64,000 nucleotides of DNA from Phormidium tenue FACHB-1052 (GTDB taxonomy: Bacteria > Cyanobacteriota > Cyanobacteriia > Phormidesmidales > Phormidesmidaceae). This document shows positions 8,371-17,517 of this stretch, one piece after another. The notes beneath the pieces are model-generated. The model saw nothing but the letters and a program-made list of their open reading frames with translations. It did no database searches and was not told where the DNA came from. The stretch is from contig NZ_JACJQN010000001.1 of the NCBI RefSeq assembly GCF_014696675.1, positions 310,001 to 374,000 on the forward strand. The letters run 5' to 3'. Position 1 is the stretch's first letter; each line of letters starts with the position of its first letter. The position numbers were made by a program, and so were the translations under genes.

Positions 8371-9309
8371 ATGAGCAATACTCCTCATTTTGGCGAGTGT
8401 TTACCTATGGTTAGCTCTCCTCTCGCCCAGCCTTCTCAACGCACCCAGTCGGGGAGTAGTCTGTCTGCCGCTGACCCGCAGCTAGCTCTGGCCGTGGCCG
8501 ACGATGGTTTTTTGCGATCGCTGCTCACCGAGAGTCTGCCTGCGATCGCCCACCCCCACGAAATTGGCTCCGTCGCCGTCGAAGTTGGCGTTCCCCTGCC
8601 CCAGGGCCGCATGGATGCCGTGCTTACCTTTGAGCACATCAACTGCGTGCTGGCTGGGTCATACCCCGATGCGCCGCCGCTGCCCGATGTCCACAACCAC
8701 CGCGAATACCAGGCCATTACCCCCTGCCACTCCGACCTCGCGACCCTGGCGCAGAATGTTTCCTTGAGTGAGGCAGAGACTCTGCTGGGGCGATCGGGTT
8801 TTGACCCCGACGAGGTGCAGCACATTCTCAATCTGCCCTCCCAGGGATGGCACAAGTCGTGGTGGTACAGCCTTGCCCCCGACGGGTTTCTCACCGTGCC
8901 TTTTCAGCGCCACATTCGCAGCCGCTGCTACGCCGACGGTACCGTAACTCTGCAATTTAAAGACCACTACGCCCAGCAGCGCCCCGAGGGCTTTCGCAGC
9001 CAGCCCCAAAAGCTGCCGGTGGTGGTGCATGCGCCCCAGGCCAGCTTTTGCGACAACCTGGCCCAAATCAATCTCAGCCGCCAGGCGTTAGGCATTCCCC
9101 AGGCGATTTTGATCGCCGATGATTTGTCAGAACTCGAAGTCGAGGGCTACATTCGCCAAAACGTCAGCCTCTACCGCCAGCGCAGTTTAGAATATTTGCT
9201 CAACGCCAACTGCCGTTCCTGTAGCCAAACCAAATGCCCACTTCAAGGGGTAGATTCGTCGCCCGTGCTGGCCTGTAGGTCGTTCCGCCCGGTGGATGTA
9301 GGAACGTAA
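8371..9309 (+). CDS. Conserved cyanobacterial protein with a C-terminal Cys cluster, unknown function
   Basis: From the ATG chosen here the protein is 312 residues; the frame is open from 8197, but that earlier ATG lies only 18 bp after a terminator, and a second candidate ATG is at 8407. I do not recognise the family. The body is mixed alpha/beta without membrane segments. Near the end is CRSCSQTKCP followed by one more Cys 11 residues later, a C-x2-C-x4-C-x11-C pattern that could bind zinc or an Fe-S cluster (inference). The 3' end overlaps the convergent downstream gene by 67 bp. Confidence 0.75.
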   Translation: MSNTPHFGECLPMVSSPLAQPSQRTQSGSSLSAADPQLALAVADDGFLRSLLTESLPAIAHPHEIGSVAVEVGVPLPQGRMDAVLTFEHINCVLAGSYPDAPPLPDVHNHREYQAITPCHSDLATLAQNVSLSEAETLLGRSGFDPDEVQHILNLPSQGWHKSWWYSLAPDGFLTVPFQRHIRSRCYADGTVTLQFKDHYAQQRPEGFRSQPQKLPVVVHAPQASFCDNLAQINLSRQALGIPQAILIADDLSELEVEGYIRQNVSLYRQRSLEYLLNANCRSCSQTKCPLQGVDSSPVLACRSFRPVDVGT

Positions 9310-9545
9310 ACCTGCCCCGGTGGGTTCAGCAGCACCGGCATTTTGCTAGAGGTAGCGTGGCGCTGAATCTGTCCCCAGCTCAGGGTGACGGCCCCACCTG
9401 CCAGCAGCAGGCCAAATAACGCCAAAGAAACCTTGTCTTCTGTCGCCCCCATGAGGCCATCGACAGCGCCTACGGTGAGCGCTGTAGCCAGCCACGGTTG
9501 TTTTCTAAAAAGCACCTTAATGGGTCGATCTCCCGAATGTAGCAA
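9243..9545 (-). CDS. Small membrane protein, unknown function
   Basis: A frame of 100 codons from a TTG; a GTG ten codons later is an equally possible start. Two hydrophobic stretches (about 18-33 and 38-58) suggest a membrane hairpin, followed by a Pro-rich soluble tail (MPVLLNPPGQVYVP). The C-terminal 22 codons overlap the convergent Cys-cluster gene. It lies 138 bp downstream of an HLIP gene on the same strand. I judge it real because of the ordered membrane pattern, but there is no family call. Confidence 0.55.
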   Translation of the reverse strand: MLHSGDRPIKVLFRKQPWLATALTVGAVDGLMGATEDKVSLALFGLLLAGGAVTLSWGQIQRHATSSKMPVLLNPPGQVYVPTSTGRNDLQASTGDESTP

Positions 9546-9683
9546 GGTTAATGACGGTGAATTGGCCTTTGGAGATCCCCCCTGCCCCCTTAAAAAGTGG
9601 GGTTGAGTGAAGCTTTCAGAACCAAGACCTGGGGGAATCTGTCTCAGATAAATAGCATTCCCAAAAATGGGGAAATAGCTTAC

Positions 9684-9854
9684 CTAGCGCAGGCCCAGCC
9701 ACGTGACGATCGCCTGCCCGGTTGCCAGTTCAAACAGCACCAGCGCCACAAACCCCAGCATGGCGGCCCGCCCATTTAGCCGCTCGGCGTAGTCGTTAAA
9801 GCCCGCCTTGGAGCGCTCGATGGTGGGGGTGACGGTGGGTTCGAGGTTGGCCAT
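9684..9854 (-). CDS. High-light-inducible protein (HLIP/SCP), one-helix chlorophyll-binding
   Basis: A 56-residue protein. The hallmark chlorophyll a/b-binding motif ERLNGRAAMLGF is at residues 24-35, inside the single transmembrane helix, with the conserved Glu, Asn and Arg. The N-terminus is short and soluble. HLIPs bind chlorophyll and carotenoid in the thylakoid membrane and protect photosystem II assembly intermediates from excess light. No ferrochelatase fusion is present. The gene stands alone with about 160 bp upstream; light-stress induction is expected from the family, but I could not define a specific promoter element. Confidence 0.92.
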   Translation of the reverse strand: MANLEPTVTPTIERSKAGFNDYAERLNGRAAMLGFVALVLFELATGQAIVTWLGLR

Positions 9855-10015
9855 GGGTTTAGGGTGTGTCGTTTGCTTTCCTAGCCTACCCTATGGGTTG
9901 CCGGTTGTGATATAGGCGTGGACAGACGGGGCGATCGCCCCCTCACCCCCATCTCCGGCCACCACACCTCGATCCGCCGTCCTAAGCCGACTGGCCAGCG
10001 CAGCACCAGTCGTTG

Positions 10016-11143
10016 CTATTCTGCACTCTGAGAAACTGGCCGGTCTAGATACAACGCCACCCGTTCCATCAGTCTTGGAATGTAGGTATAGAAGTGTTCA
10101 TTGCGTAGCCACATAGCATCGACCGTGCAACTGCCACAATGCACCCCGGGGGGTGGAACCGCGATCGCCTGCACCACCTCATCCGACACGCCAGCCCAGG
10201 GCAGATGTCCCGCCGGAGCCTGCAACGAGTAGGTCACCTCCGACTCGTTCAACCAGTCACTGCTAATAAAGTCAACCTCAGGGCGAGGAGCCGCCAGTTT
10301 CCAGCCGACGCGATCGCGAAAGGCATTAACCGCCGCTGCACCATCGTTGGGATGAGTAGCCAGCGCCGCCTGCCAAATACGCCGCTGCACACTAAAGCCA
10401 AATCGCCCGTCGCTGGCCTTCAGCCACATCTGGTCAATGGCCTGTATCAGCTCTGGCCGCAACAATACTGGGTCAGAGGGTAGGGGATCAAACGGTGGCA
10501 GTGAGGTTGTCCCTGGGGCCAGCAACCGCCGGGTTATGCGATCGGCAGCAGCCCAGGACTGGGCTTGAAGTCGTTCTTGCAGCAGCGCCAACTGCTCGTC
10601 AATCGCCCCGTTGAGGTCGGCATTTGCAGTCTGGCAGGTGCCCACCATTGAGCGCACGTACTCACTAGGGCTCAAGTAGTGGACGATCTGTATCTGCTGG
10701 GGCAGTCCGCTGGTGGGGCGCAGACTGACGTAGAGGCCATGCACCGAATCAGATGTGCTGTACAGGCGATCGGCGTTGTTAGGCTGACCGCGAAAAGGGT
10801 CTTCAAAGGGCAGTTGAGCATAGTCAGCATCGGGAGCCAGTTGCTCATAATCGCTCAGGGCAGCGGCATTGAGCAGGGTTCGTATCCGCCCTGTTCGATT
10901 TTGCCACTGCACCGTTAGGGTCAAGGCTGTGCCATTCGAGTTTTGCAGATTGTCCGCCATAGTAATTTCCGGCAGGCTACCCATCAGTAAATAGGTCAAA
11001 GTGCCATTCTGGCCAAGAGAAACCATCGTTTCACAGGCGATCCGGGAAGGGGTGCCTTGGGCACCGACAGGGAGTGGTGTAGTGGTTGCCAGGGCGATCG
11101 TCAAGACACAGCCTAACGGCTTCAGATTTAGCATCTTTTGCAT
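10016..11143 (-). CDS. Exported protein with a C-terminal GUN4 domain
   Basis: A 375-residue protein. Residues 1-28 are a Sec-type signal peptide (basic start, LTIALATTTPLPVGA, then a likely cleavage before QG). Residues about 30-175 are an unrecognised beta-rich domain. Residues about 180-320 fit GUN4: a short helix AQSWAAADRITRRLLAP, then LIQAIDQMWLKASDGRFGFSVQRRIW, the tetrapyrrole-binding fold. Classical GUN4 is cytoplasmic and stimulates Mg-chelatase by binding protoporphyrins. An export signal would place this domain in the periplasm or thylakoid lumen, so its ligand and role are open. It is transcribed divergently from polA. Confidence 0.8.
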   Translation of the reverse strand: MQKMLNLKPLGCVLTIALATTTPLPVGAQGTPSRIACETMVSLGQNGTLTYLLMGSLPEITMADNLQNSNGTALTLTVQWQNRTGRIRTLLNAAALSDYEQLAPDADYAQLPFEDPFRGQPNNADRLYSTSDSVHGLYVSLRPTSGLPQQIQIVHYLSPSEYVRSMVGTCQTANADLNGAIDEQLALLQERLQAQSWAAADRITRRLLAPGTTSLPPFDPLPSDPVLLRPELIQAIDQMWLKASDGRFGFSVQRRIWQAALATHPNDGAAAVNAFRDRVGWKLAAPRPEVDFISSDWLNESEVTYSLQAPAGHLPWAGVSDEVVQAIAVPPPGVHCGSCTVDAMWLRNEHFYTYIPRLMERVALYLDRPVSQSAE

Positions 11144-11251
11144 GGGCGTTACCCCCCAACAGAATACAGACTGCGGCCAGTATCAACCATTTCGGATGAG
11201 CCTCTGCCCTGGTTGCGCAAATTGATACGCGATCAGCTTATTTAGAATCCG

Positions 11252-11284
11252 TTTGAACAGTGTTTCCTTATACGACTGTTCTAA
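11252..11284. promoter_or_regulatory. Inverted repeat between the divergent GUN4-domain gene and polA
   Basis: GAACAGT and ACTGTTC arms separated by 13 nt, with extra partial symmetry outside (TT...AA). It is located about 110 bp from the GUN4-protein start and 95 bp from the polA start. It does not fit the cyanobacterial LexA consensus. It is a candidate operator on symmetry alone. Confidence 0.35.
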
Positions 11285-11377
11285 ACTACCGGTTCAACCG
11301 AAGGCGGTGCAGACCCTAACCCTGCCCCTTACAATAGGGACTCATTCCCCCAGACTCAACGACTCCGAGAATTCGCC

Positions 11378-14341
11378 GTGGCCGCCAACTCCTCCGACAA
11401 GCCAACCCTGATGCTGGTAGACGGCCATTCCCTGGCCTTTCGCTCGTACTTTGCCTTTGCGAAAAATGCCGACGGCGGTTTGCGCACCTCCACCGGCATT
11501 CCCACCAGCGTGTGCTACGGCTTTCTCAAATCGCTGCTCGACATGATGGAGGTCGAAAAGCCCCAGTACGCCGCCGTGGCCTTTGACCTGGCTGCGCCCA
11601 CCTTTCGCCACCAGGCCGACGCCACCTATAAAGATGGCCGCCCCGAGGCACCGGAGGGGTTTACCGAGGATGTGGAGAACCTCAACGAGCTGTTGACCGA
11701 CTTTGGGTTGAATATCTACGTGGCCCCCGGCTTTGAAGCCGACGACGTGATCGGTACTCTGGCCACCAAGGCGCTGGCCGAGGGGTTTTGCGTCAAAATT
11801 CTCAGCGGCGATCAGGATCTGTTTCAGCTAATCGACCCCGACGAATGCATCACCGTGCTGCATTTGGGCAACGCCTTTGCCAAAGGGCCAAAGACGGGGC
11901 TCGCCCAGGAATTCAAAATCGAAGACGTCAAGGCCAAGCTGGATATTTACCCCCACCAGGTGGTTGACTACAAAGCGCTGTGCGGCGACTCGTCCGACAA
12001 TATCCCCGGCGTGAAGGGCATTGGGGCCAAAACCGCCGCTAAGCTGCTAGCCGAGTACGGCGATTTGGATGCTATCTACGCCGATATCGACAACATTAAA
12101 GGGGCGACTCAAAAAAAGCTGATCGAGGGCAAAGAGTCGGCCTACCACTCGCGCTACATGGCCAAAATCATTACCGATATTCCCGATGGGGATTTGTCCA
12201 TCGATCTGGCCACCTGCAAGCTGGACGGGTTTGACCCCGATGTGGTGATTCCGGCACTGAAGAAGCTGGAGTTTCAAAATTTTGTCAACCGGCTGGGCAA
12301 GCTGCAAATTGCCTTTGGGGGCCAGGCGGCTGAGGAAACTGCGGCGAAAGCCAGCCAGGCGCTGAGTGGGGGTTCCAGCACCAGCAAAGAACCCAGTCGC
12401 TCTAGCCGCTTTCAGGATACGGGCGGTGCAGATGTGGCCTTCTTTACAGCAGAGGAAACGGACAGTGCCCAGGGGGTGGATGAGGTGGCGATCGCCCCCC
12501 AGATCATCACCACCGAGGCCCAGCTCTACGAACTGCTCGACATTCTCTCTGAGCAAAAGAACCCCGCCACCCCGGTTTCCTGGGACACCGAGACGACATC
12601 ACTGGAGCCGAGGGATGCCGCGCTGGTGGGCATCGGCTGCTGCTGGGGCACTGGGCGCGACGAGATGGCCTACATCCCCGTCGGCCACAGCGAAGGGGAA
12701 ATGTTGCCGTTGGAGATGGTGCTAGACGCGCTGCGTCACGTTCTCGAAAGCGATGAGTTTCCCAAGGCGCTGCAAAATGCCAAGTACGATCGCCTGGTGC
12801 TTTGCCATCAGGGCATCCAGCTGGCGGGCGTGGTCTTCGACACTATGCTGGCTAGCTATGTGCTCAACCCCGAGGCCAGCCACAACCTGACGGATCTGAG
12901 CCTGCGCTACCTCAACCTCTCTGCCCAAAGCTATGAGGATCTGGTGCCTAAGGGGAAGACGATCGCGGATGTGGCGATCGCCGATGTAGCTAACTACTGC
13001 GGAGCCGACGTTCACACCACCTATCTGCTGGTACCCAAACTTCAGGCTGAGCTGGACGAAGTCCCCGACCTCAAAACCCTGTTTGCCCAGGTCGAGCTGC
13101 CCCTAGAGCCAGTGCTGGCGGAGATGGAATGTACGGGCATTCGCGTTGACCCCGACTATTTGGCTACCTTCTCAAAGCAGCTCGAAATTGACCTGGCCCG
13201 CCTGGAAAAATCTGCCTATGAAGCCGCTGGGGAAACCTTTAATATGGGGTCTCCCAAACAGCTGAGCACGCTGTTTTTTGAGAAGCTAAAGCTCGACAAG
13301 CGCAAGTCGCGCAAGAACAAGTCGGGCGGCTACTCCACCGATGCCGCCACGCTAGAAAAGCTCCAGGGCGACCACGCCGTGGTGGATTTGGTGGTTGAGC
13401 ACCGCACCCTCTCCAAGCTGAAATCTACCTATGTGGATGCTCTGCCAACCCTAATTCGGCCCGAGACCCACCGGGTGCACACTGACTTTAACCAGGCGGT
13501 GACGGCTACCGGGCGGCTGTCGTCGTCGAACCCCAACCTGCAAAACATCCCCATTCGCACCGCCTTTAGCCGCAAGATTCGGGCGGCGTTCATTCCCGAA
13601 AACGGCTGGCAGCTAGTGGCGGCAGACTACTCGCAGATTGAGTTGCGCATTCTGGCTCACCTCAGCGGTGAGCCCGTGCTGGTAGAGGCCTACAAAAATA
13701 ACGACGACGTGCACGGCCTCACCGCCAGGTTGCTATTCGAGAAAGATGAGATTACGTCGGAAGAGCGGCGAGCGGGCAAGGTAATCAACTTTGGCGTTAT
13801 TTACGGCATGGGGGCCTCTCGCTTTGCCCGCGAGGCCGGAGTCAACCGCGCCGATGCCAAGACCTTTATCGATCGCTACTACGAGCGCTACCCCAAGGTA
13901 TTTGAGTACCTGCTGCAAATGCAGCGAGAGGCGATCGCCCACGGCTACGTGCAGACCATTTGCGGGCGGCGTCGGTATTTCAACTTTACGGATGGGAAAC
14001 TGCGATCGCTGCGCGGCACCGACCCCGCCAGTATTGATCTCGATTCTCTGCGCTCTAATGGTTACGATGCTGGTTCACTAAGGGCCGCCGCCAACGCCCC
14101 CATTCAGGGCAGCAGCGCCGACATTATCAAAATTGCCATGATCCACCTGCACGAGCTGCTAAAGGATTATCAGGCCAACCTGCTCCTCCAGGTTCACGAC
14201 GAACTGGTGTTTGAGGTGCCTCCCGACGAGTGGAAAGAGCTCCAGCCAAAAATTACCGCCGTGATGGAGTCTGCTGTGGAGCTGAAGGTGCCCCTCAAAG
14301 TCGAAGCCCACGCTGGGCCCAACTGGATGGAAGCTAAGTAA
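11378..14341 (+). CDS. polA: DNA polymerase I
   Basis: A 987-residue protein from a GTG start. It has all three domains. The N-terminal 5'-3' exonuclease covers about 1-310 (GDQDLFQLI, GVKGIGAKTAAKLL). The 3'-5' exonuclease covers about 370-560, with its acidic motif WDTETTSLEP intact, so proofreading is likely. The polymerase domain has motif A DYSQIELRILAHLSGE near residue 750, motif B RRAGKVINFGVIYGMG and motif C LQVHDELVFEV near 938. It fills gaps in repair and removes Okazaki primers. A second, short gene follows after 39 bp on the same strand. Confidence 0.98.
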   Translation: MAANSSDKPTLMLVDGHSLAFRSYFAFAKNADGGLRTSTGIPTSVCYGFLKSLLDMMEVEKPQYAAVAFDLAAPTFRHQADATYKDGRPEAPEGFTEDVENLNELLTDFGLNIYVAPGFEADDVIGTLATKALAEGFCVKILSGDQDLFQLIDPDECITVLHLGNAFAKGPKTGLAQEFKIEDVKAKLDIYPHQVVDYKALCGDSSDNIPGVKGIGAKTAAKLLAEYGDLDAIYADIDNIKGATQKKLIEGKESAYHSRYMAKIITDIPDGDLSIDLATCKLDGFDPDVVIPALKKLEFQNFVNRLGKLQIAFGGQAAEETAAKASQALSGGSSTSKEPSRSSRFQDTGGADVAFFTAEETDSAQGVDEVAIAPQIITTEAQLYELLDILSEQKNPATPVSWDTETTSLEPRDAALVGIGCCWGTGRDEMAYIPVGHSEGEMLPLEMVLDALRHVLESDEFPKALQNAKYDRLVLCHQGIQLAGVVFDTMLASYVLNPEASHNLTDLSLRYLNLSAQSYEDLVPKGKTIADVAIADVANYCGADVHTTYLLVPKLQAELDEVPDLKTLFAQVELPLEPVLAEMECTGIRVDPDYLATFSKQLEIDLARLEKSAYEAAGETFNMGSPKQLSTLFFEKLKLDKRKSRKNKSGGYSTDAATLEKLQGDHAVVDLVVEHRTLSKLKSTYVDALPTLIRPETHRVHTDFNQAVTATGRLSSSNPNLQNIPIRTAFSRKIRAAFIPENGWQLVAADYSQIELRILAHLSGEPVLVEAYKNNDDVHGLTARLLFEKDEITSEERRAGKVINFGVIYGMGASRFAREAGVNRADAKTFIDRYYERYPKVFEYLLQMQREAIAHGYVQTICGRRRYFNFTDGKLRSLRGTDPASIDLDSLRSNGYDAGSLRAAANAPIQGSSADIIKIAMIHLHELLKDYQANLLLQVHDELVFEVPPDEWKELQPKITAVMESAVELKVPLKVEAHAGPNWMEAK

Positions 14342-14380
14342 TGAGAGCACAGTAAACCTGTTTTTGGGAAAGGACACTCG

Positions 14381-14770
14381 ATGGATTCAACTCGGTATAC
14401 CCGTGGGCAAGAGGCGTTGGCCAGAATTCATGGCCACATTGGTCAGGGAGTAATGGATGCCCTAGGCGATTTTGCCCCCGATTTTGCGCGATTCACTATT
14501 GAGTTTCCCTACGGCGATATTTGCTCCCGCGAGGGTTTGTTACCCAAAGAAAGGCAGATTGCCACGATCGCGTCCCTAGTCACCCTTGGCAATGCACCTA
14601 CCGTTTTAAAGGCCCACATTCAAGGCGCGTTAAATGTGGGCTGCACCCGAAACGAAGTTGTCGAAGTCATCATGCACATGTCGGTTTATGCAGGCTTCCC
14701 CGCTGCGATCAATGCAATGTTGGTTGCTAGAGATGTATTTGCAGAACTGGATCTCAACCAACAGGCCTAA
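14381..14770 (+). CDS. Carboxymuconolactone decarboxylase family protein
   Basis: A 129-residue all-helical protein. ATIASLVTLGNAPTVLKAHI followed by GCTRNEVVEVIMHMSVYAGFPAAINA is the CMD/AhpD fold signature. The CxxC catalytic pair of AhpD peroxidases is absent, and only the isolated Cys of GCTRNE remains, so peroxidase activity is unlikely and a gamma-carboxymuconolactone-decarboxylase-like or unknown function fits better. It is 39 bp after polA and about 110 bp before an SDR gene. Confidence 0.9.
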   Translation: MDSTRYTRGQEALARIHGHIGQGVMDALGDFAPDFARFTIEFPYGDICSREGLLPKERQIATIASLVTLGNAPTVLKAHIQGALNVGCTRNEVVEVIMHMSVYAGFPAAINAMLVARDVFAELDLNQQA

Positions 14771-14880
14771 AGAATAATTCAGTAATCTGGAAGGACTAAT
14801 GAGCGCTGAAGTGCAGCCTAACCAATGACAGCTAAAGTTTAAGTGAATTGAATTTGAGACATTGTTGCTAATTCCCGCTG

Positions 14881-15627
14881 ATGGCACAGGTTTTAGTCGT
14901 TACCGGCGGCAGTCGGGGCATTGGCGCTGCTACGGCCCGTTTAGCTGCCGAGCGGGGGTATGCGGTCTGCATCAACTATCTCCACAATGCGGCGGCGGCT
15001 AGGGAGGTGGTTGACGCGATCGCCCAGGCGGGCGGGCAGGCGATCGCCGTCGCCGCCGACATTTCCCGAGAAGACGACGTGCTGCGCCTCTTTCAAACGG
15101 TGGATGAGCAGTTGGGTACGCTGACGGCCCTGGTAAATAACGCCGGAATTTTGGAGCAGCAGCGGCGGGTAGACGAACTCGATGCCGCCCGGCTCAACCG
15201 CGTCTTTGCCGCTAACGTCACCAGCAGCTTTCTCTGCGCGCGCGAAGCCGTGAAGCGCATGTCAACGAAGTACGGCGGGGCGGGTGGGGCGATCGTCAAC
15301 GTGTCATCGGTGGCGGCGCGGCTGGGGTCGCCGGGGGAATATGTGGATTACGCCGCGTCTAAGGGTGCGATCGACAGCCTGACCATTGGCCTCGCTAAGG
15401 AAGTGGCCGCCGAGGGCATTCGCGTCAATGCAGTGCGCCCCGGATTTATCTATACCGATATTCACGCCAGCGGCGGCGAGCCCGATCGCATCGAGCGGGT
15501 AAAGTCGGCTGTGCCCATGCAGCGAGGCGGGCAGGCGGTAGAAGTGGCCAACGCCATTCTCTGGCTGCTTTCGGCAGAGGCATCCTACACCACCGGATCA
15601 TTTATCGATATCGCGGGCGGCAAGTGA
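14881..15627 (+). CDS. Short-chain dehydrogenase/reductase (classical SDR)
   Basis: A 248-residue Rossmann-fold oxidoreductase. TGGSRGIGAA at residues 8-17 is the nucleotide-binding glycine motif, LVNNAGIL is the NNAG motif, and the catalytic Ser-Tyr-Lys lie in NVSSVAARLG and YVDYAASKGA. The C-terminal GSFIDIAGGK ending is common in FabG and glucose-dehydrogenase-like members. Absence of an acidic residue at the end of the second strand and NYLHNAAAARE after it suggests NADPH preference (inference). The substrate is unknown. A clustered carboxymuconolactone-like gene upstream gives no clear pathway. Confidence 0.93.
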   Translation: MAQVLVVTGGSRGIGAATARLAAERGYAVCINYLHNAAAAREVVDAIAQAGGQAIAVAADISREDDVLRLFQTVDEQLGTLTALVNNAGILEQQRRVDELDAARLNRVFAANVTSSFLCAREAVKRMSTKYGGAGGAIVNVSSVAARLGSPGEYVDYAASKGAIDSLTIGLAKEVAAEGIRVNAVRPGFIYTDIHASGGEPDRIERVKSAVPMQRGGQAVEVANAILWLLSAEASYTTGSFIDIAGGK

Positions 15628-15720
15628 GCCAGAAATCTCTCGATCAACTTGCCCTATTCCCCCGCACAAAAGTTGGGTAGATGGGGTAAGTTTAGGCCTG
15701 TGGTTTGGCCTTCCTCGGTT

Positions 15721-16995
15721 ATGGGTTTTAAACGTTTTTTTACCGGACTTTGCCTGGGCGTTGTACTCAGCGTGTGTCTTTCTTGTTCCCAGCGGGCGCT
15801 GCTCTCTGAAACCCCTGCTCCAGCGGCTCCCACTGCTGAAGCTGAGGTCATATCTCCCAATGAAGCCCGTGAGGGTGCAGTCACAGCAGTGGCTCCAGCC
15901 CCGCCAGAGCTATCTGCCGAAGCCCAGGCGATCGTGGCCAGCGTTGCCGGTGGGCTAGCCAATCCGCCGCGCAAAGATGTGCGCCTGGTGGCGATTAGTG
16001 ACCTCAATAGCGCCTACGGCTCAACCGACTACGACCCTGAAGTCGATCAGGCGATCGCCCTGTTACCCTTCTGGCAGCCCGACCTGGTGATGTGCGGTGG
16101 CGATATGGTGGCGGGACAAAGTCCATCCCTCACAGCACCTCAAATTCAAGCTATGTGGCAGGCATTCGACGACCACGTAGCAGCGCCCCTGCGCCAACAA
16201 TCTGTGCCTTTTGGCTTTACCATCGGCAACCACGACGCCTCGGGTGCCAGAGGCCCCAACAACCAATTTCTGTTTCAGCAAGAGCGCGATCTGGCCACAG
16301 CCTACTGGACGGCCCCAGAACACAGCCCTGGGGTGAACTTTATCGATCGCACCGATTTTCCCTTCTATTACACCTTTGAGCAGCAGGGGATTTTCTTCAT
16401 GGCCTGGGATGGCTCGTCGAGCCGCCTACCCGAGGAAAAGCTAGCCTGGGTGGAGCAAGCCTTAGCCAGCGACGCCGCTCAGCAGGCCAAGGCCCGCATT
16501 TTGCTCAGCCACCTGCCCCTCTACGGCATCGCGGTAGGGCGCGACAAACCCGGCGAAGTGCTCGACAACGCCGACCAGCTACGGGCCATGCTAGAGCGCT
16601 ATAACGTGCACACCTACATCAGCGGCCACCAGCACGCCTACTATCCGGGCCACCGAGGCAACCTCCAGCTGTTGCACACCGGCCTTTTGGGGTCTGGGCC
16701 GCGCGCCCTAATCGACAGCAGTTTGCCGCCGGGGAAGGTGCTGACGGTGATCGACGTTGACTTTGCCGACCCAGAGTTGACCACTTACACCAGCTACGAC
16801 ATGCAAACTCTGCGCACCATTGAGTACGCAGAACTACCTCGGTTTTTGGCGGGCCACAACGGCATTGTGCTGCGGCGAGATATCAGCTACGACGAGCTGG
16901 CCCCCGACGAAAGATCCTTTTGTGAACAGCGGTTGGGCCAGGGGCTTTGCACTGGGCAATTCCCTTTCCCTAGGCTCAAGACCTACGCTACCTAG
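15721..16995 (+). CDS. Exported metallophosphoesterase (calcineurin-like)
   Basis: The chosen ATG gives 424 residues; an upstream frame of 24 codons lacks a signal. Residues 1-24 are hydrophobic and end in CLSC, a possible lipoprotein Cys though the lipobox is weak. A Pro/Ala linker precedes the phosphoesterase domain. Metal-site motifs in order are ISDLNSAYGS (the usual D-x-H reads D-x-N), CGGDMVAGQ, TIGNHDASG, LLSHLPLYG and SGHQHAYYPG. The last four are intact; the Asn in motif I should be noted, although the same variant is known to me from cyanobacterial relatives. The substrate is unknown. Confidence 0.88.
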   Translation: MGFKRFFTGLCLGVVLSVCLSCSQRALLSETPAPAAPTAEAEVISPNEAREGAVTAVAPAPPELSAEAQAIVASVAGGLANPPRKDVRLVAISDLNSAYGSTDYDPEVDQAIALLPFWQPDLVMCGGDMVAGQSPSLTAPQIQAMWQAFDDHVAAPLRQQSVPFGFTIGNHDASGARGPNNQFLFQQERDLATAYWTAPEHSPGVNFIDRTDFPFYYTFEQQGIFFMAWDGSSSRLPEEKLAWVEQALASDAAQQAKARILLSHLPLYGIAVGRDKPGEVLDNADQLRAMLERYNVHTYISGHQHAYYPGHRGNLQLLHTGLLGSGPRALIDSSLPPGKVLTVIDVDFADPELTTYTSYDMQTLRTIEYAELPRFLAGHNGIVLRRDISYDELAPDERSFCEQRLGQGLCTGQFPFPRLKTYAT

Positions 16996-17245
16996 CCACC
17001 GTTTAGCTCCAGGAGTAGGTCTGGGCAACGGCATATTTTGTGCTAGTCTGATAAAAATTACGGACAACTATGCCCGAATTTTTCTGTCTGTATATACTTC
17101 GTACTGACAGCTAACCATAACGACTCTGCCTGGAGCAATGGGAGGTGGCTCGACCGCTCCGGGGCAATCTAGAACAGTCTGTGAGTTCAACAACCTGTTG
17201 TCTGATTCGTTAGTGCATGCCCAAGGAGTATAGAAGCGATTCCGT

Positions 17246-17422
17246 ATGACTCAAGTCGTTGTAGGTGAAAACGAAGGCATTGAATCGGCCCTGCGCCGCT
17301 TTAAGCGGCAGGTCTCCAAAGCCGGGGTTTTTTCAGAAGTTAAGCGTCGTCGCCACTTCGAGACGCCCCAAGAAAAGCAAAAGCGCAAAGCCGTCGCGCG
17401 CCGCAAAAAGCGCTTCCGTTAA
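17246..17422 (+). CDS. rpsU: 30S ribosomal protein S21
   Basis: A 58-residue, strongly basic protein. It starts [20 protein letters not shown] and ends in a run of Arg/Lys, which is diagnostic for bS21. It helps mRNA pairing with the anti-Shine-Dalgarno end of 16S rRNA. The leader (16996-17245, about 250 bp) holds no gene but has short GC-rich inverted repeats (around 17135-17165 and ACAACCTGTTGT near 17193), possibly regulatory. In many cyanobacteria rpsU follows a cold-inducible RNA-binding-protein gene; here it does not. A strong terminator follows. Confidence 0.97.
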   Translation: MTQVVVGENEGIESALRRFKRQVSKAGVFSEVKRRRHFETPQEKQKRKAVARRKKRFR

Positions 17423-17458
17423 GCCCCAGCTCGTGTAAGACACGGGTAAGGCAACTGC

Positions 17459-17499
17459 AATAAAAGAGGGATGCTGCTAGTCAGCATCCCTCTTTTATT
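17459..17499. terminator. Bidirectional intrinsic terminator after rpsU
   Basis: An 18-bp perfect stem (AATAAAAGAGGGATGCTG and its complement) around the loop CTAGT, with A-rich and T-rich ends. It serves rpsU and the convergent helicase-like gene, whose stop is 19 bp away. Confidence 0.92.
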
Positions 17500-17517
17500 G
17501 TGGGCTGTAGGGGTGGG

